Shown: positions 8,822-18,276 of the stretch, piece after piece
How the letters are laid out: each line of letters opens with the position of its first letter
Numbering within the stretch: position 1 is the first letter of the stretch
Origin: Sulfitobacter albidus
Lineage (GTDB): Bacteria; Pseudomonadota; Alphaproteobacteria; Rhodobacterales; Rhodobacteraceae
Length of the DNA: 55,000 nucleotides
NCBI RefSeq assembly: GCF_018200035.1
Contig: NZ_CP073581.1
Coordinates: forward strand, 1 to 55,000
Direction: 5' to 3'
Translations under genes and position numbers: made by a program
The notes under the pieces: generated by a model
What the model was told of the DNA's origin: nothing
Seen by the model: the letters and a program-made list of their open reading frames with translations, nothing else
Databases searched by the model: none

Positions 8822-9772
8822 GTGAGCACTACGACACCCAAGATCACTTTCAATGCGACACCACAGGCGGCACCCGCAGTGCAGCCGGGCGCGATCAATG
8901 CCGGATTCATGGGAGCGCAACCCGCCGCGGCGCAGGGTTTGTTGCAACGAAACGCCCTCCCGATTGCCATCGGATGCGTGATTGTGCTGACATTCGTGCT
9001 CGGGGTTTTGACGACGCTTCTTCTGGTCCGGCCTGATCCTGTACAAACTGCTGCCGCGCCGGTCATGGATCAGCGCGCGGATCTGGATGCTGCCGTGACA
9101 CGCGCCGCGACGGCGGATCTGACATCGGTGGGAGCGGCGCCGAATCCGATCACGGCGGAACTCGCGGCGGCGGTGCTCGAAGGGCTGATGCCCACGCCCA
9201 CGGTTGGCAAGCTGACGCCGCAAGAACTGGAGCGCAAGGCCGAGGCAGCACAGCAGATCGTCAACCACAACAAGATGCGAATGTTGCGCGAAGGCGTGCT
9301 GGCCGGTCTGTACGAAATCATGACAGAACAAGACGATGGCCAGAAGCGGATCAAACTGAGCGCGCTCAACGCGCCATTGACCGCCGAAAATGTGACGGAT
9401 CTGCTGATCCAGGCGGCGGAGCGGGGCGAGATCGAGATGCCCGCCTCGCTGGCCACGGCAGACGGGTCGATCGACCGCGATACGCTGTTGTTCAACCTGA
9501 TCCAGACGTCGCTTGCCAACGATGGCACGGTCGAGGGGGCAGAGGCTGCGCGCGAGATGTCGCGCCGGGCCTTCACTGTTTCTGCCGCAAAAACGACCGA
9601 CGTGGCGGGCAGCCGCGTCTACACTGTGGAGCCGGGCGACAGCCTTGCCTACATCTCCCTGCAATTCTACGGACGGCCCAGCGACTACACCCGCATTTTC
9701 GAGGCCAACCGAGATATCCTCCAATCGCCCGACAAGCTCCGGATAGGCCAGCGGTTAAAGATTCCCAGCTGA
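8822..9772 (+). CDS. Membrane-anchored LysM domain protein
   Basis: 316 residues from a GTG start. A cytoplasmic N-terminal stretch rich in Ala/Gln/Pro (about 1-45) is followed by one transmembrane helix (about 46-70). A large extracytoplasmic helical region follows, then a single C-terminal LysM domain (about 267-316: YTVEPGDSLAYISLQFYG ... LRIGQRLKIPS). LysM binds peptidoglycan glycan strands, so this protein should tether the inner membrane to the cell wall. The middle region is not recognised. The gene follows the rhodanese-like gene by 4 bases. Its position inside a urate catabolism cluster is not explained by function. Confidence 0.8.
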   Translation: MSTTTPKITFNATPQAAPAVQPGAINAGFMGAQPAAAQGLLQRNALPIAIGCVIVLTFVLGVLTTLLLVRPDPVQTAAAPVMDQRADLDAAVTRAATADLTSVGAAPNPITAELAAAVLEGLMPTPTVGKLTPQELERKAEAAQQIVNHNKMRMLREGVLAGLYEIMTEQDDGQKRIKLSALNAPLTAENVTDLLIQAAERGEIEMPASLATADGSIDRDTLLFNLIQTSLANDGTVEGAEAAREMSRRAFTVSAAKTTDVAGSRVYTVEPGDSLAYISLQFYGRPSDYTRIFEANRDILQSPDKLRIGQRLKIPS

Positions 9773-9905
9773 TAAACAACGATAAGAATGTCTCAGTGAC
9801 GGTCGGGTGAGCGACGGGTCGGACAGCGGTGTCCGGCCCGTTTGCGTTTGCAGCGCGCCCGGGTTCGGTGCAAATTGCGGCCATGCAGCACAGGCAGGAG
9901 GTTCC

Positions 9906-11318
9906 ATGACCCGCTATCCCAGAGATTTTGGTGGCTACGGCGCCACGCCGCCTGATGCGGCCTGGCCCGGCGGCGCGCGGATCGCGGTGCAATTTGTCGT
10001 CAACTACGAGGAAGGCGGCGAGAATTGCCTGCTGCACGGCGATGCCGCGTCAGAGGCGTTTTTGAGTGAGATCGTCGGCGCCGCGCCCTGGCCGGGGCAG
10101 CGGCATTGGAACATGGAATCAATCTATGACTACGGCGCGCGGGCGGGGTTCTGGCGGCTGCACCGCCTGTTTACCGGCGCGCGCATTCCGGTCACCGTCT
10201 ATGGCGTGGCAAGCGCACTGGCCCGCGCCCCGCTTCAGGTCGAGGCGATGCAGGAGGCGGGCTGGGAAATCGCGAGCCACGGGCTGAAATGGATCGACTA
10301 CCGCGACCATTCCGAGGAGGCCGAGCGCGCCGATATGGCCGAGGCCCTGCGCCTGCACGAGGAAGTCACCGGATCACCGCCGCGCGGTTGGTACTGCGGG
10401 CGCACCAGCGCCAATACCGTGCGGCTGGCGGCCGAGACGGGCGCGTTTGACTATATCTCGGACACCTACGACGATGATCTGCCCTATTGGTCCGACATCG
10501 CGGGCGAGGGTCAACTGATCATTCCCTACACGCTCGATTGCAACGACATGCGGTTCGCCACCCCGCAGGGGTTCAATTCGGGCGATCAATTCTACACCTA
10601 TCTGTGCGACACCTTTGATGCGCTTTATGCCGAGGGGCGCGGCGGCGTGGCCAAGATGATGTCGGTTGGGCTGCACTGCCGATTGATCGGGCGTCCGGGG
10701 CGTATCCGCGCCTTGCAGCGGTTTGTGGAATATATTCAGGAGTTCGAAGGCGTCTGGACCCCGCGCCGGATCGACATCGCGGAGCATTGGCGCGCGACCC
10801 ATCCGCCCCGCCGCCACGCGCGGCCCAGTCGGATGACACGCGAGGCGTTCGTGGCGCTTTACGGTGGGATATTCGAGCATTCGCCGTGGATCGCCGAGCG
10901 TGCATTCGAGTTGGAGCTGGGCCCCGCTCACGACAGTGCGGCAGGCGTGCACAGCGTTCTGTGTCGCGTGTTCCGCAGTGCGACGGACGACGCGCGCCTT
11001 GGCGTGCTGCGCGCACACCCTGATCTCGCGGGCAAGCTGGCGGCGGCGAAGCGGCTGACGGCGGAAAGCACCAGCGAGCAGGCGAGCGCCGGTCTGGACG
11101 CGCTGACCGAGGCGGAGCACGCGCGTTTTACCGCGCTCAACGCCGCCTACACCGAAAAACACGGGTTTCCTTTCATCATCGCGGTCAAGGACCACGACAA
11201 GGCGGGCATCCTGCGCGCGTTCGAGGCGCGGGTGGACAATGACAGCGGCACCGAGTTCCTCACCGCCTGTGGGCAGGTGGAACGTATCGCCCGGCTGCGG
11301 CTGGAGGCGTTACTATGA
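9906..11318 (+). CDS. puuE: Allantoinase (PuuE type) fused to OHCU decarboxylase
   Basis: 470 residues in two parts. Residues 1-about 300 are a polysaccharide-deacetylase-fold allantoinase: RYPRDFGGYGATPPD, NYEEGGENC, PGQRHWNMESIYDYG, and the HGLKWIDY and SDTYDDDLPYW blocks. Residues about 310-470 are a UraD-type OHCU decarboxylase with RAHPDLAGK (catalytic histidine), STSEQASAGL and KHGFPFIIAVK. One chain would thus make S-allantoin from OHCU and then open the ring to allantoate. The ATG at 9906 has an AGGAGG site just upstream. It overlaps the next gene by 4 bases. The fusion is a known arrangement in Rhodobacteraceae. Confidence 0.93.
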   Translation: MTRYPRDFGGYGATPPDAAWPGGARIAVQFVVNYEEGGENCLLHGDAASEAFLSEIVGAAPWPGQRHWNMESIYDYGARAGFWRLHRLFTGARIPVTVYGVASALARAPLQVEAMQEAGWEIASHGLKWIDYRDHSEEAERADMAEALRLHEEVTGSPPRGWYCGRTSANTVRLAAETGAFDYISDTYDDDLPYWSDIAGEGQLIIPYTLDCNDMRFATPQGFNSGDQFYTYLCDTFDALYAEGRGGVAKMMSVGLHCRLIGRPGRIRALQRFVEYIQEFEGVWTPRRIDIAEHWRATHPPRRHARPSRMTREAFVALYGGIFEHSPWIAERAFELELGPAHDSAAGVHSVLCRVFRSATDDARLGVLRAHPDLAGKLAAAKRLTAESTSEQASAGLDALTEAEHARFTALNAAYTEKHGFPFIIAVKDHDKAGILRAFEARVDNDSGTEFLTACGQVERIARLRLEALL

Positions 11319-12124
11319 AATACGCTTTCCCCCCCGGTGGCCTGCCCGATCAAAGCGGAGATCCCGCAAGTGCGGCGGTCTTTACCGAAGCCTACGCCGT
11401 GCTGCCCGCCTCGACCCAGCGCGATATTGTCACCAGTTTCCTGCCCGGCTGGCAGGGGATGCGCATGTGGGTGCTGGCCCGTCCCCTGAGCGGTTTTGCC
11501 GAGACATTCAGCCAATACGCGGTTGAGCTGCAACCGGGCGGTGGCAGCCTGACGCCCGAGCCCGATCGCGACGCGCAGGGCGTGATATTCGTCACCCACG
11601 GCGCGCTGCGCCTGACACTGGGGGCTGAGCGGATCTTGATGAACCCGGGCAGTTACGCCTACCTGCCTGCCGGCGCGATCTGGACGCTGTTCAACGAATT
11701 TGACGACGTTGCGGGCTTTCACTGGATCCGCAAGCGATGGCGCCCGGCGGAGGGGTTGACCCCGCCGCAGGCCTTTGTGACCCACGACGACGACGTGGCC
11801 CCGGTGGGGATGCCCAACACCAACGGCGTATGGGCCACGCAGCGCTTTGCCGATCCGCTGGATCTGAATCACGACATGCACGTCAATATCGTCACCTTCC
11901 AGCCCGGCGGGCGCATCCCTTTTGCCGAAACGCATGTGATGGAACACGGGCTTTACGTGCTGCAAGGAACGGCGCGCTACCTGCTCAACCGCGATTGGAT
12001 CGACGTCGGGCCGGGGGATTTCATGTGGCTGCGCGCGTTTTGCCCGCAGGCCTGCGTCGCCACGGGGACGGAGCCGTTTCGCTATCTGCTCTACAAGGAC
12101 GTGAACCGTCACATGCCGTTATGA
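11315..12124 (+). CDS. allE: (S)-ureidoglycine aminohydrolase, bicupin
   Basis: 269 residues comprising two cupin domains. It releases ammonia from (S)-ureidoglycine to give (S)-ureidoglycolate. The C-terminal cupin holds the probable Mn ligands in FAETHVMEHGLYVLQGTARYLL and the GPGDFMWLRAFCPQ return strand; the N-terminal half reads TPEPDRDAQGVIFVTHGALRL. The start (ATG 11315) overlaps the puuE-uraD stop, and the stop overlaps the allA start, each by 4 bases, so the three are translationally coupled. Its substrate needs an allantoate amidohydrolase; the nearest candidate is the M20 amidase at 30656. Confidence 0.92.
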   Translation: MKYAFPPGGLPDQSGDPASAAVFTEAYAVLPASTQRDIVTSFLPGWQGMRMWVLARPLSGFAETFSQYAVELQPGGGSLTPEPDRDAQGVIFVTHGALRLTLGAERILMNPGSYAYLPAGAIWTLFNEFDDVAGFHWIRKRWRPAEGLTPPQAFVTHDDDVAPVGMPNTNGVWATQRFADPLDLNHDMHVNIVTFQPGGRIPFAETHVMEHGLYVLQGTARYLLNRDWIDVGPGDFMWLRAFCPQACVATGTEPFRYLLYKDVNRHMPL

Positions 12125-12606
12125 TCGAGCTGCGCAGCGCGCCGTTGAGCGCCGAGGCGTTTGCAGCCTTTGGCGATGTGCTGGATTGCTCGGGCGCGCC
12201 GGACAAGATCATCAACGCGGGGCTCTGCGGGCGCTACAACGACCGCGCGCGGCTTGATTTTGGCGACGGCGGGCGCGCGGGGCTGAGCCTGTTCAATGCG
12301 CAGCCCCGCAGCCTGCCCTACCGGTTTGATCTGCTGGAGCGCCACCCCGAGGGCAGCCAGGCCTTCCTGCCGCTGCATGGCGATCCGTTTCTGGTGATCG
12401 TGGCGCCCGACGTAGGCGGCCGCCCCGGCGCGCCGCGCGCGTTTCTGACCGCACCGCATCAGGGCATCAATCTGCACCGGGGCACGTGGCACGGGGTGCT
12501 GACGCCGCTTTTTGCCTGCGGATTGTTCGCTGTCGTCGACCGCATCGGTGAGACGCGCAACCTTGAGGAGTATACGCTTGATCCGCCCTGCGTCGTGACT
12601 TCATAA
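12121..12606 (+). CDS. allA: Ureidoglycolate lyase
   Basis: 161 residues, the normal AllA length. It splits (S)-ureidoglycolate into glyoxylate and urea. Recognisable parts are the LSAEAFAAFGDVLD start, NDRARLDF, SLFNAQPRSLPY, LLERHPEGSQAFLPL and the metal-site region GINLHRGTWHGVLTPL. The ATG at 12121 overlaps the preceding gene by 4 bases. It gives the end product of the urate route encoded here; urease is not in this window. Confidence 0.94.
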   Translation: MIELRSAPLSAEAFAAFGDVLDCSGAPDKIINAGLCGRYNDRARLDFGDGGRAGLSLFNAQPRSLPYRFDLLERHPEGSQAFLPLHGDPFLVIVAPDVGGRPGAPRAFLTAPHQGINLHRGTWHGVLTPLFACGLFAVVDRIGETRNLEEYTLDPPCVVTS

Positions 12607-12656
12607 GTGGTTGACCCGTCACCAAAGCACGGGATTCCACAACAGGGACACTTTTC

Positions 12657-13976
12657 ATGACAGATACGAATGTAGGGTTCTACGCGGACCCGGATGAAAC
12701 GCCGCCGCTCGCACAGGCGGTGCCTTTGGGGTTGCAACACGTGCTGGCGATGTTCGCCTCGAACGTGACACCCTCGATCATTGTGGCGGGCGCTGCGGGT
12801 CTCGCCTTTGGCGGACCCGAGCAGGTGTATCTGATCCAGATGGCGATGCTGTTTGCCGGGGTGGCGACGCTGTTCCAGACCGTTGGCATCGGCCCGGTAG
12901 GCGCGCGGCTGCCGATCATGCAGGGCACTTCGTTTGCCTTTGTCGGTGTGTTGGCCGGCGTTGCGGCGACACAGGGCCTGAGCGTCGCGCTGAGTGCTTG
13001 TATCATCGCGGGCGTGATCCATTTCTTTCTGGGTGCCGTGATCCAGAATCTGCGCTGGCTGTTTCCGCCGCTGGTCACGGGCCTCGTGATCCTGGCGATT
13101 GGTCTGTACCTCATTCCGGTGGCGATCAAATACGCGGCTGGCGGCGCGGCGACCTTTCAGATGGAGGCCGAAAGCTTTGGCTCGCTCATGCATTGGACCG
13201 TCGCGCTGACGGTGGTCGTCGTGTCGCTGGTGCTCAAGTTCTTTACCAAGGGCGCGCTGAGCAATGCGGCGATCCTGATTGGCCTCATCGCGGGCTATCT
13301 GGTGGCGCTCGCGTTCGGGATGGTGAATTTTGGCGCGGTGCAGAACGCGTCGTGGATCACCACGATCACGCCGCTGCCCTATGGGTTTGAATTCAGCCTT
13401 GGCGCGGTGATCGCGGTTACGCTGGTGTCGATTGTTTCCGCAATCGAAACAGTCGGCGACACGTCGGCCACGACCAAGGCGGGTGCGGGCCGTCAGGCGA
13501 CCGACCGCGAAATCGCCGGAGCGACCTACGCCGACGGGCTGGGCACGGCGGTGGCCGGGGTTTTCGGCGGGCTGCCCAACACCTCGTTCAGCCAGAACGT
13601 CGGCATCGTCGGTATGACCGGCATCATGTCGCGCCATGTGGTGACCATCGGCGCGCTGGTGCTGATTGTTTGCGGGCTGGTGCCCAAGATCGGCGCTGTC
13701 ATCGCCTCCATGCCCTTGCCGGTGCTGGGCGGCGGGGTGATCGTGATGTTTGGGATGGTGGCCTCTGCCGGGCTCAATATGCTGACCGAGGTTAAGATGA
13801 ACCGCCGCAACATGGTCATTATCGCGGTCTCGCTTGCCGCCGGGTTGGGGTTGAACCTTGTGCCGTCGGCGGTGCAATACCTGCCCGGAGTGGTCAAGAC
13901 GCTCATGACAAGCGCCGTGGCGCCCACCGCCGTGATCGCCATCCTGCTCAACCTCGTCCTGCCCGACGAGGTCTGA
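12657..13976 (+). CDS. Nucleobase:cation symporter-2 (uracil-xanthine permease family), likely urate/xanthine importer
   Basis: 439 residues with about 12-14 hydrophobic helices. NCS2 features include QHVLAMFASNVTP near the N-terminus, PIMQGTSFAFVG, and the family signature with ETVGDTSATT and GLPNTSFSQNVGIVGMTG. Preference for urate/xanthine rather than uracil is inferred from its place between allA (50 bases upstream) and puuD (22 bases downstream). It would sit in the inner membrane and feed PuuD, whose active site faces the membrane. Confidence 0.9.
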   Translation: MTDTNVGFYADPDETPPLAQAVPLGLQHVLAMFASNVTPSIIVAGAAGLAFGGPEQVYLIQMAMLFAGVATLFQTVGIGPVGARLPIMQGTSFAFVGVLAGVAATQGLSVALSACIIAGVIHFFLGAVIQNLRWLFPPLVTGLVILAIGLYLIPVAIKYAAGGAATFQMEAESFGSLMHWTVALTVVVVSLVLKFFTKGALSNAAILIGLIAGYLVALAFGMVNFGAVQNASWITTITPLPYGFEFSLGAVIAVTLVSIVSAIETVGDTSATTKAGAGRQATDREIAGATYADGLGTAVAGVFGGLPNTSFSQNVGIVGMTGIMSRHVVTIGALVLIVCGLVPKIGAVIASMPLPVLGGGVIVMFGMVASAGLNMLTEVKMNRRNMVIIAVSLAAGLGLNLVPSAVQYLPGVVKTLMTSAVAPTAVIAILLNLVLPDEV

Positions 13977-13998
13977 GCACGCCGCAACAGGAGCCGCC

Positions 13999-15220
13999 AT
14001 GACCGATCTTGCCGCCCTTTCCGACTGGTTGGAGTTTGCCGTGCGCTGGCTGCACGTCATCACGGCCATCGCGTGGATCGGCAGTTCGTTCTACTTCATC
14101 GCGCTGGATCTGGGGTTGCACCGCGACCGCAACCTCAAATCCGGCGCGGATGGGGAGGAATGGCAAGTACACGGGGCGGCTTCTATCACGTGCAGAAATA
14201 CCTCGTGGCGCCCAGCCAGATGCCCGATGATCTGGTCTGGTTCAAATGGGAAAGCTATGCGACCTGGCTGTCGGGCTTTGCCCTGCTGGTGCTGGTCTAT
14301 TATCTGGGCGCCGAGTTCTATCTGGTCGATCCGGTGGTCGCCGATCTGGCGGTGTGGCAGGCGGTCGGGATCTCGCTGGCCTCGCTCGCGGTGGGGTGGA
14401 TCGCCTATGACCTGATCTGCAAGAGCCGCTTTGGTGATGACAATACGCGGCTGATGCTGGGCCTCTACGTGATCCTTGTCGGCATGGCGTATTTCTATGC
14501 TTCCGTGTTTTCGGGGCGCGCGGCGCTGCTGCATCTGGGGGCCTTCACCGCGACGATCATGAGCGCCAATGTGTTCTTTATCATCATGCCCAACCAGCGC
14601 ATCGTGGTGGCCGACCTTAAGGCCGGGCGTGTGCCGGATGCCAAATACGGCAAGATCGCCAAGCAGCGCAGCACACATAACAACTACCTCACCCTGCCGG
14701 TGATCTTCCTCATGCTCTCCAATCACTACCCGCTGGCCTTCGCGTCAGAGGCGAATTGGATCATCGCGAGCCTTGTGTTCCTGATGGGCGTGACGATCCG
14801 GCATTATTTCAACGCGATGCACGCGCGGCAGGGGAACAAGCACTGGACGTGGCTGGCGACCGCGCTGATCTTTGTGGTGATCGTCTGGCTGTCGACCGCG
14901 CCCATGTTCCGCGCCGAAGAGCCGCAGGAAGCCACCGGCCCCGCGCTGCAATTCGCGCAGGCCGAAGGGTTTGACGCGGTGCATGACATCGTCATGGGCC
15001 GCTGTTCGATGTGTCACGCGGCGCAGCCCGCGTGGGAGGGGATGTATTGGCCGCCCAAGGGCGTGCGGCTGGAGACCGAGCATCAGATCGCCATGGCGGC
15101 CAAGCAGATCTATCTGCAATCGGGCCTGACCCACGCCATGCCCCCGCCAACCTCAGCTATATGCGCCCCGAAGAGCGCGCGCAGATTGTCGCCTGGTATC
15201 GTGCGGCGACTGCCAATTAG
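13999..15220 (+). pseudogene. puuD: Membrane urate oxidase PuuD with C-terminal cytochrome c domain, frameshifted twice as read
   Basis: Read in one frame the gene is broken, but adding one G at the GGGG run 14173-14176 and one C at the CCCCC run 15141-15145 gives a continuous protein of about 407 residues. It starts MTDLAALSDWLEFAVRWLHV and has about eight membrane helices with histidine-rich motifs (EEWQVHGGGFYHVQKY once repaired). It ends in a cytochrome c-like domain with the haem motif CSMCH (around 15004) and HAMPPANLSYM once repaired. PuuD oxidises urate to 5-hydroxyisourate and passes electrons through its haem. An AGGAG site precedes the ATG. Both lesions are one-base losses in homopolymers, so the gene is probably intact in the cell. 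Confidence 0.88.
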
Positions 15221-15281
15221 CTGGGGATAAGCCGCGCGTTTGGGTAGCGTTTCGGCGCGCGCTCATGCTAGGTCTAGCGGC

Positions 15282-17125
15282 ATGGCCCAACCCAACCCCA
15301 ACATAAGCGCACAGGCGCCCGTGATCCGGCAGCTGGATGAGGCGGCGATCAATCGCATCGCCGCCGGTGAGGTGGTCGAACGCCCGGCCTCCGCCGTCAA
15401 GGAGCTGGTCGAGAATGCGATCGACGCAGGTGCCCGCCGCATCACCGTGGAATACGCCGACGGGGGCAAGACGCTCATCCGCGTGACCGACGATGGCTGC
15501 GGCATTGCGGGGGGCGATCTGCCGCTGGCGCTGTCGCGCCACGCCACGTCCAAGATCGACGGGAGCGATCTGCTCAACATCCATTCCTTTGGCTTTCGCG
15601 GTGAGGCATTGCCTTCGCTGGGCGCTGTGGGCCGTCTGACGATCACCTCCCGTGCGGCGGGCGCCGAGGGGCCGAGATCACGGTCAGCGGGGGCACGGCA
15701 TCGGCGATCAAACCGGCGGCGCTGACCGGCGGCACGGTCGTCACCCTGCGCGATCTTTTCTACGCCACGCCCGCGCGGCTCAAGTTCCTGCGCACCGACC
15801 GGGCCGAGGCGCAGGCCATCGGCGATGTGGTCAAACGCCTCGCCATGGCGGAGCCCTTCGTGCGCTTCGTGCTGCGCGATGTCTCCGGCGGGGAGGGGCG
15901 CGACGTCTTTCGTGCCGAAGCAGAGCAGGGAGATCTGTTCGACGCGCTGCACGGGCGGTTGCGGCAGGTGCTGGGCCGGGATTTTGCTGAAAACGCCCTG
16001 CCGATCGATGCGGAGCGCGAGGGGTTTCACCTGACGGGATTTGCCGCCCTGCCGACCTATTCGCGTGGCTCTGCCGTGCAGCAGTACCTCTTTGTCAACG
16101 GGCGCCCGGTGAAGGACAGGATGCTCATCGGCGCGCTGCGCGGCGCCTATATGGATTTCCTCAGCCGGGATCGGCACCCGGCGGCGGCGCTCTTCGTGGA
16201 TTGCGACCCGACGCTGGTGGATGTGAACGTGCACCCCGCAAAATCCGAGGTCCGCTTTCGCGAGCCGGGGCTGGTGCGCGGGCTGATTGTCTCGGCACTG
16301 CGCCACGGGTTGGCAAGCGCGGGTCACCGGGCCTCCACCACCGTGGCGGATGCGACGCTGGGCGCGCTGCGGCCCGAGCCTGTCGGCCCCGCGCGTGTCT
16401 ACCAGATGGACCGCCCCAGTGCGGGCGCGCGGCACACGGCCCACGCCGCACAGGCGCCGGGCTTTGCCGAGATGGCCAACCCCTATGGCCGGGTTGCCAC
16501 GCAGGGCGAGGAGCGGCCAGAGGACAGCGAGGAGCCGCCCGCTGATTATCCGCTGGGCACGGCCCGCGGGCAGGTGCACGAGAACTACATCATCGCGCAG
16601 ACCGCCACTGGCATGGTCATCGTGGATCAGCACGCGGCACACGAGCGGCTGGTCTACGAACGGCTCAAACGCCAGATGGCCGAGAACGGCGTCGCTGCAC
16701 AGGCCCTGCTGATCCCCGAGATCGTGCAGCTGTCGCCGGGTGATCGCGCGGCGCTCTTGGAGATTGCGGACGATCTCGCCCGCCTTGGCCTCGGCGTTGA
16801 GCCCTTCGGTGGCGATGCCGTCGCGGTGCGCGAAACGCCCGCCATCCTCGGCGAGGTCAACGCCGAGGCCATACTGCGCGACATTCTGGACGAATTGGCC
16901 GGTGAGGGGGCCAGCCTGACCGTACAGGCCCGGATCGAGGCGATCCTGAGCCGGGTCGCCTGCCATGGCTCCATCCGCTCGGGCCGCTGGATGCGCGCCG
17001 AAGAGATGAACGCGCTTTTGCGCGAGATGGAGGCGACGCCGCATTCCGGCCAGTGCAATCACGGGCGGCCCACCTACGTCGAGCTGAAGCTCAGCGATAT
17101 CGAACGGCTGTTCGGGCGCACATGA
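15282..17125 (+). pseudogene. mutL: DNA mismatch repair protein MutL, frameshifted as read
   Basis: Restored length is 614 residues, normal for MutL. The N-terminal GHKL ATPase has [29 protein letters not shown] and the [11 protein letters not shown] motif. The transducer domain and NVHPAKSEVRF follow, then a C-terminal dimerisation domain with QHAAHERLVYE, CHGSIRSG and CNHGRPTY. The frame breaks at the GGGG run 15668-15671, where one more G joins the two halves. MutL links mismatch recognition by MutS to downstream repair. Its stop overlaps the rmuC start by 4 bases. If the lesion were real the strain would be a mutator; see findings. Confidence 0.92.
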
Positions 17126-18276
17126 CCCTGCCCGCCGATTTGACGCCGGAGGAGCTGGTACTGCTGGGCGGGGGAGTGCTGGCGATCATCCTCGTGCTGC
17201 TTGTCGTGGTACTTTTGCGCCCCGCCCGTATGCCGCAGGAGGTGACGCAGCAGTTGCACCGTCTGGGTGCGGGGCAGGATCAGCTGCGTGGCAATCTGCA
17301 AACGGTCTCCGACACGCAGGCCCACGCGCAGGGGCAGCTGATCCAGAGTTTCGAGGCGCGACTGAGCGCGGTGCAGTTGCAGATGCAGGAGCAGTTGAAC
17401 CAGATGCAGGAGCGCACCAACCGCTCGCTGCACGGCTCCGCCCAGCAGACCACCACGAGCCTCACGCAGTTGCAGGAGCGGCTCAAGGCGATCGACCGCG
17501 CGCAGGACAACATCACCAAACTGTCGGGCGATGTGCTGTCGTTGCAGGACATCCTCAGCAACAAGCAGACGCGCGGCGCATTCGGCGAGATCCAGCTGCG
17601 CGATATCGTGAGCAAGGCGCTGCCCGCCGACAGCTACACCCTGCAACCGACGCTGTCGAACGGGCGGCGGGCGGATTGCCTGATCCACCTGCCTAACCCG
17701 CCCGGGCCCATCGTGATCGACGCGAAATTTCCGCTGGAAGCCTACGAGGCGCTGCACCGGGCCGATACCGACTGGGCGCTGAAACAGGCGGTGACCAACA
17801 TGCGCACCAGCATCCGCAAGCACATCCGCGACATCGCGGAGAAATACATCCTCGAGGGAGAGACCGCCGACGGTGCGCTGATGTTTCTGCCGTCCGAGGC
17901 CGTCTATGCCGAGCTGCACGCGAACTTCCCCGAGCTGGTGCGCGAGGGGTTCGATGCGCGCGTCTGGATCGTCTCGCCCACCACCTGCATGGCGACGCTG
18001 AACACGATGCGCGCGATCCTCAAGGACGCGCGGATGCGCGCGCAGGCGGGTGAGATCCGCAAGACGCTGGCGCTGCTCAACCGCGATGTGACGCTGGTGG
18101 TAGAGCGTGTGGGCAAGCTGGATACCCATTTCCGGCAGGCGCGCGCGGATATCGACGGGATCACCACCGCTGCGGAGCGGGCGGGCAAACGGGCGACCCG
18201 GCTGGATAATTTTGACTTTGCCGAGGGGGAGGAGGATGCGATCCTGCCGCTTGACGCTGACCGGAGCCTGACATGA
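17122..18276 (+). CDS. rmuC: DNA recombination protein RmuC
   Basis: 384 residues. An N-terminal membrane helix (about 12-33) is followed by a long glutamine-rich coiled coil (about 45-160) and the RmuC nuclease-like core: GAFGEIQLRDIV, the NGRRADCLIHLP and VIDAKFPLEAYE active-site-like blocks, and FLPSEAVYAEL. RmuC limits DNA inversions at repeats; the biochemical activity is not settled. The ATG at 17122 overlaps mutL, and the stop overlaps the next gene, so a genome-stability operon is likely. Confidence 0.93.
   Translation: MTLPADLTPEELVLLGGGVLAIILVLLVVVLLRPARMPQEVTQQLHRLGAGQDQLRGNLQTVSDTQAHAQGQLIQSFEARLSAVQLQMQEQLNQMQERTNRSLHGSAQQTTTSLTQLQERLKAIDRAQDNITKLSGDVLSLQDILSNKQTRGAFGEIQLRDIVSKALPADSYTLQPTLSNGRRADCLIHLPNPPGPIVIDAKFPLEAYEALHRADTDWALKQAVTNMRTSIRKHIRDIAEKYILEGETADGALMFLPSEAVYAELHANFPELVREGFDARVWIVSPTTCMATLNTMRAILKDARMRAQAGEIRKTLALLNRDVTLVVERVGKLDTHFRQARADIDGITTAAERAGKRATRLDNFDFAEGEEDAILPLDADRSLT

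Noticed and set aside
12459..14069. 536-codon open frame opposite the NCS2 permease
   Set aside because: Hydrophilic, His/Arg/Gln-rich antisense of a membrane protein; typical shadow.
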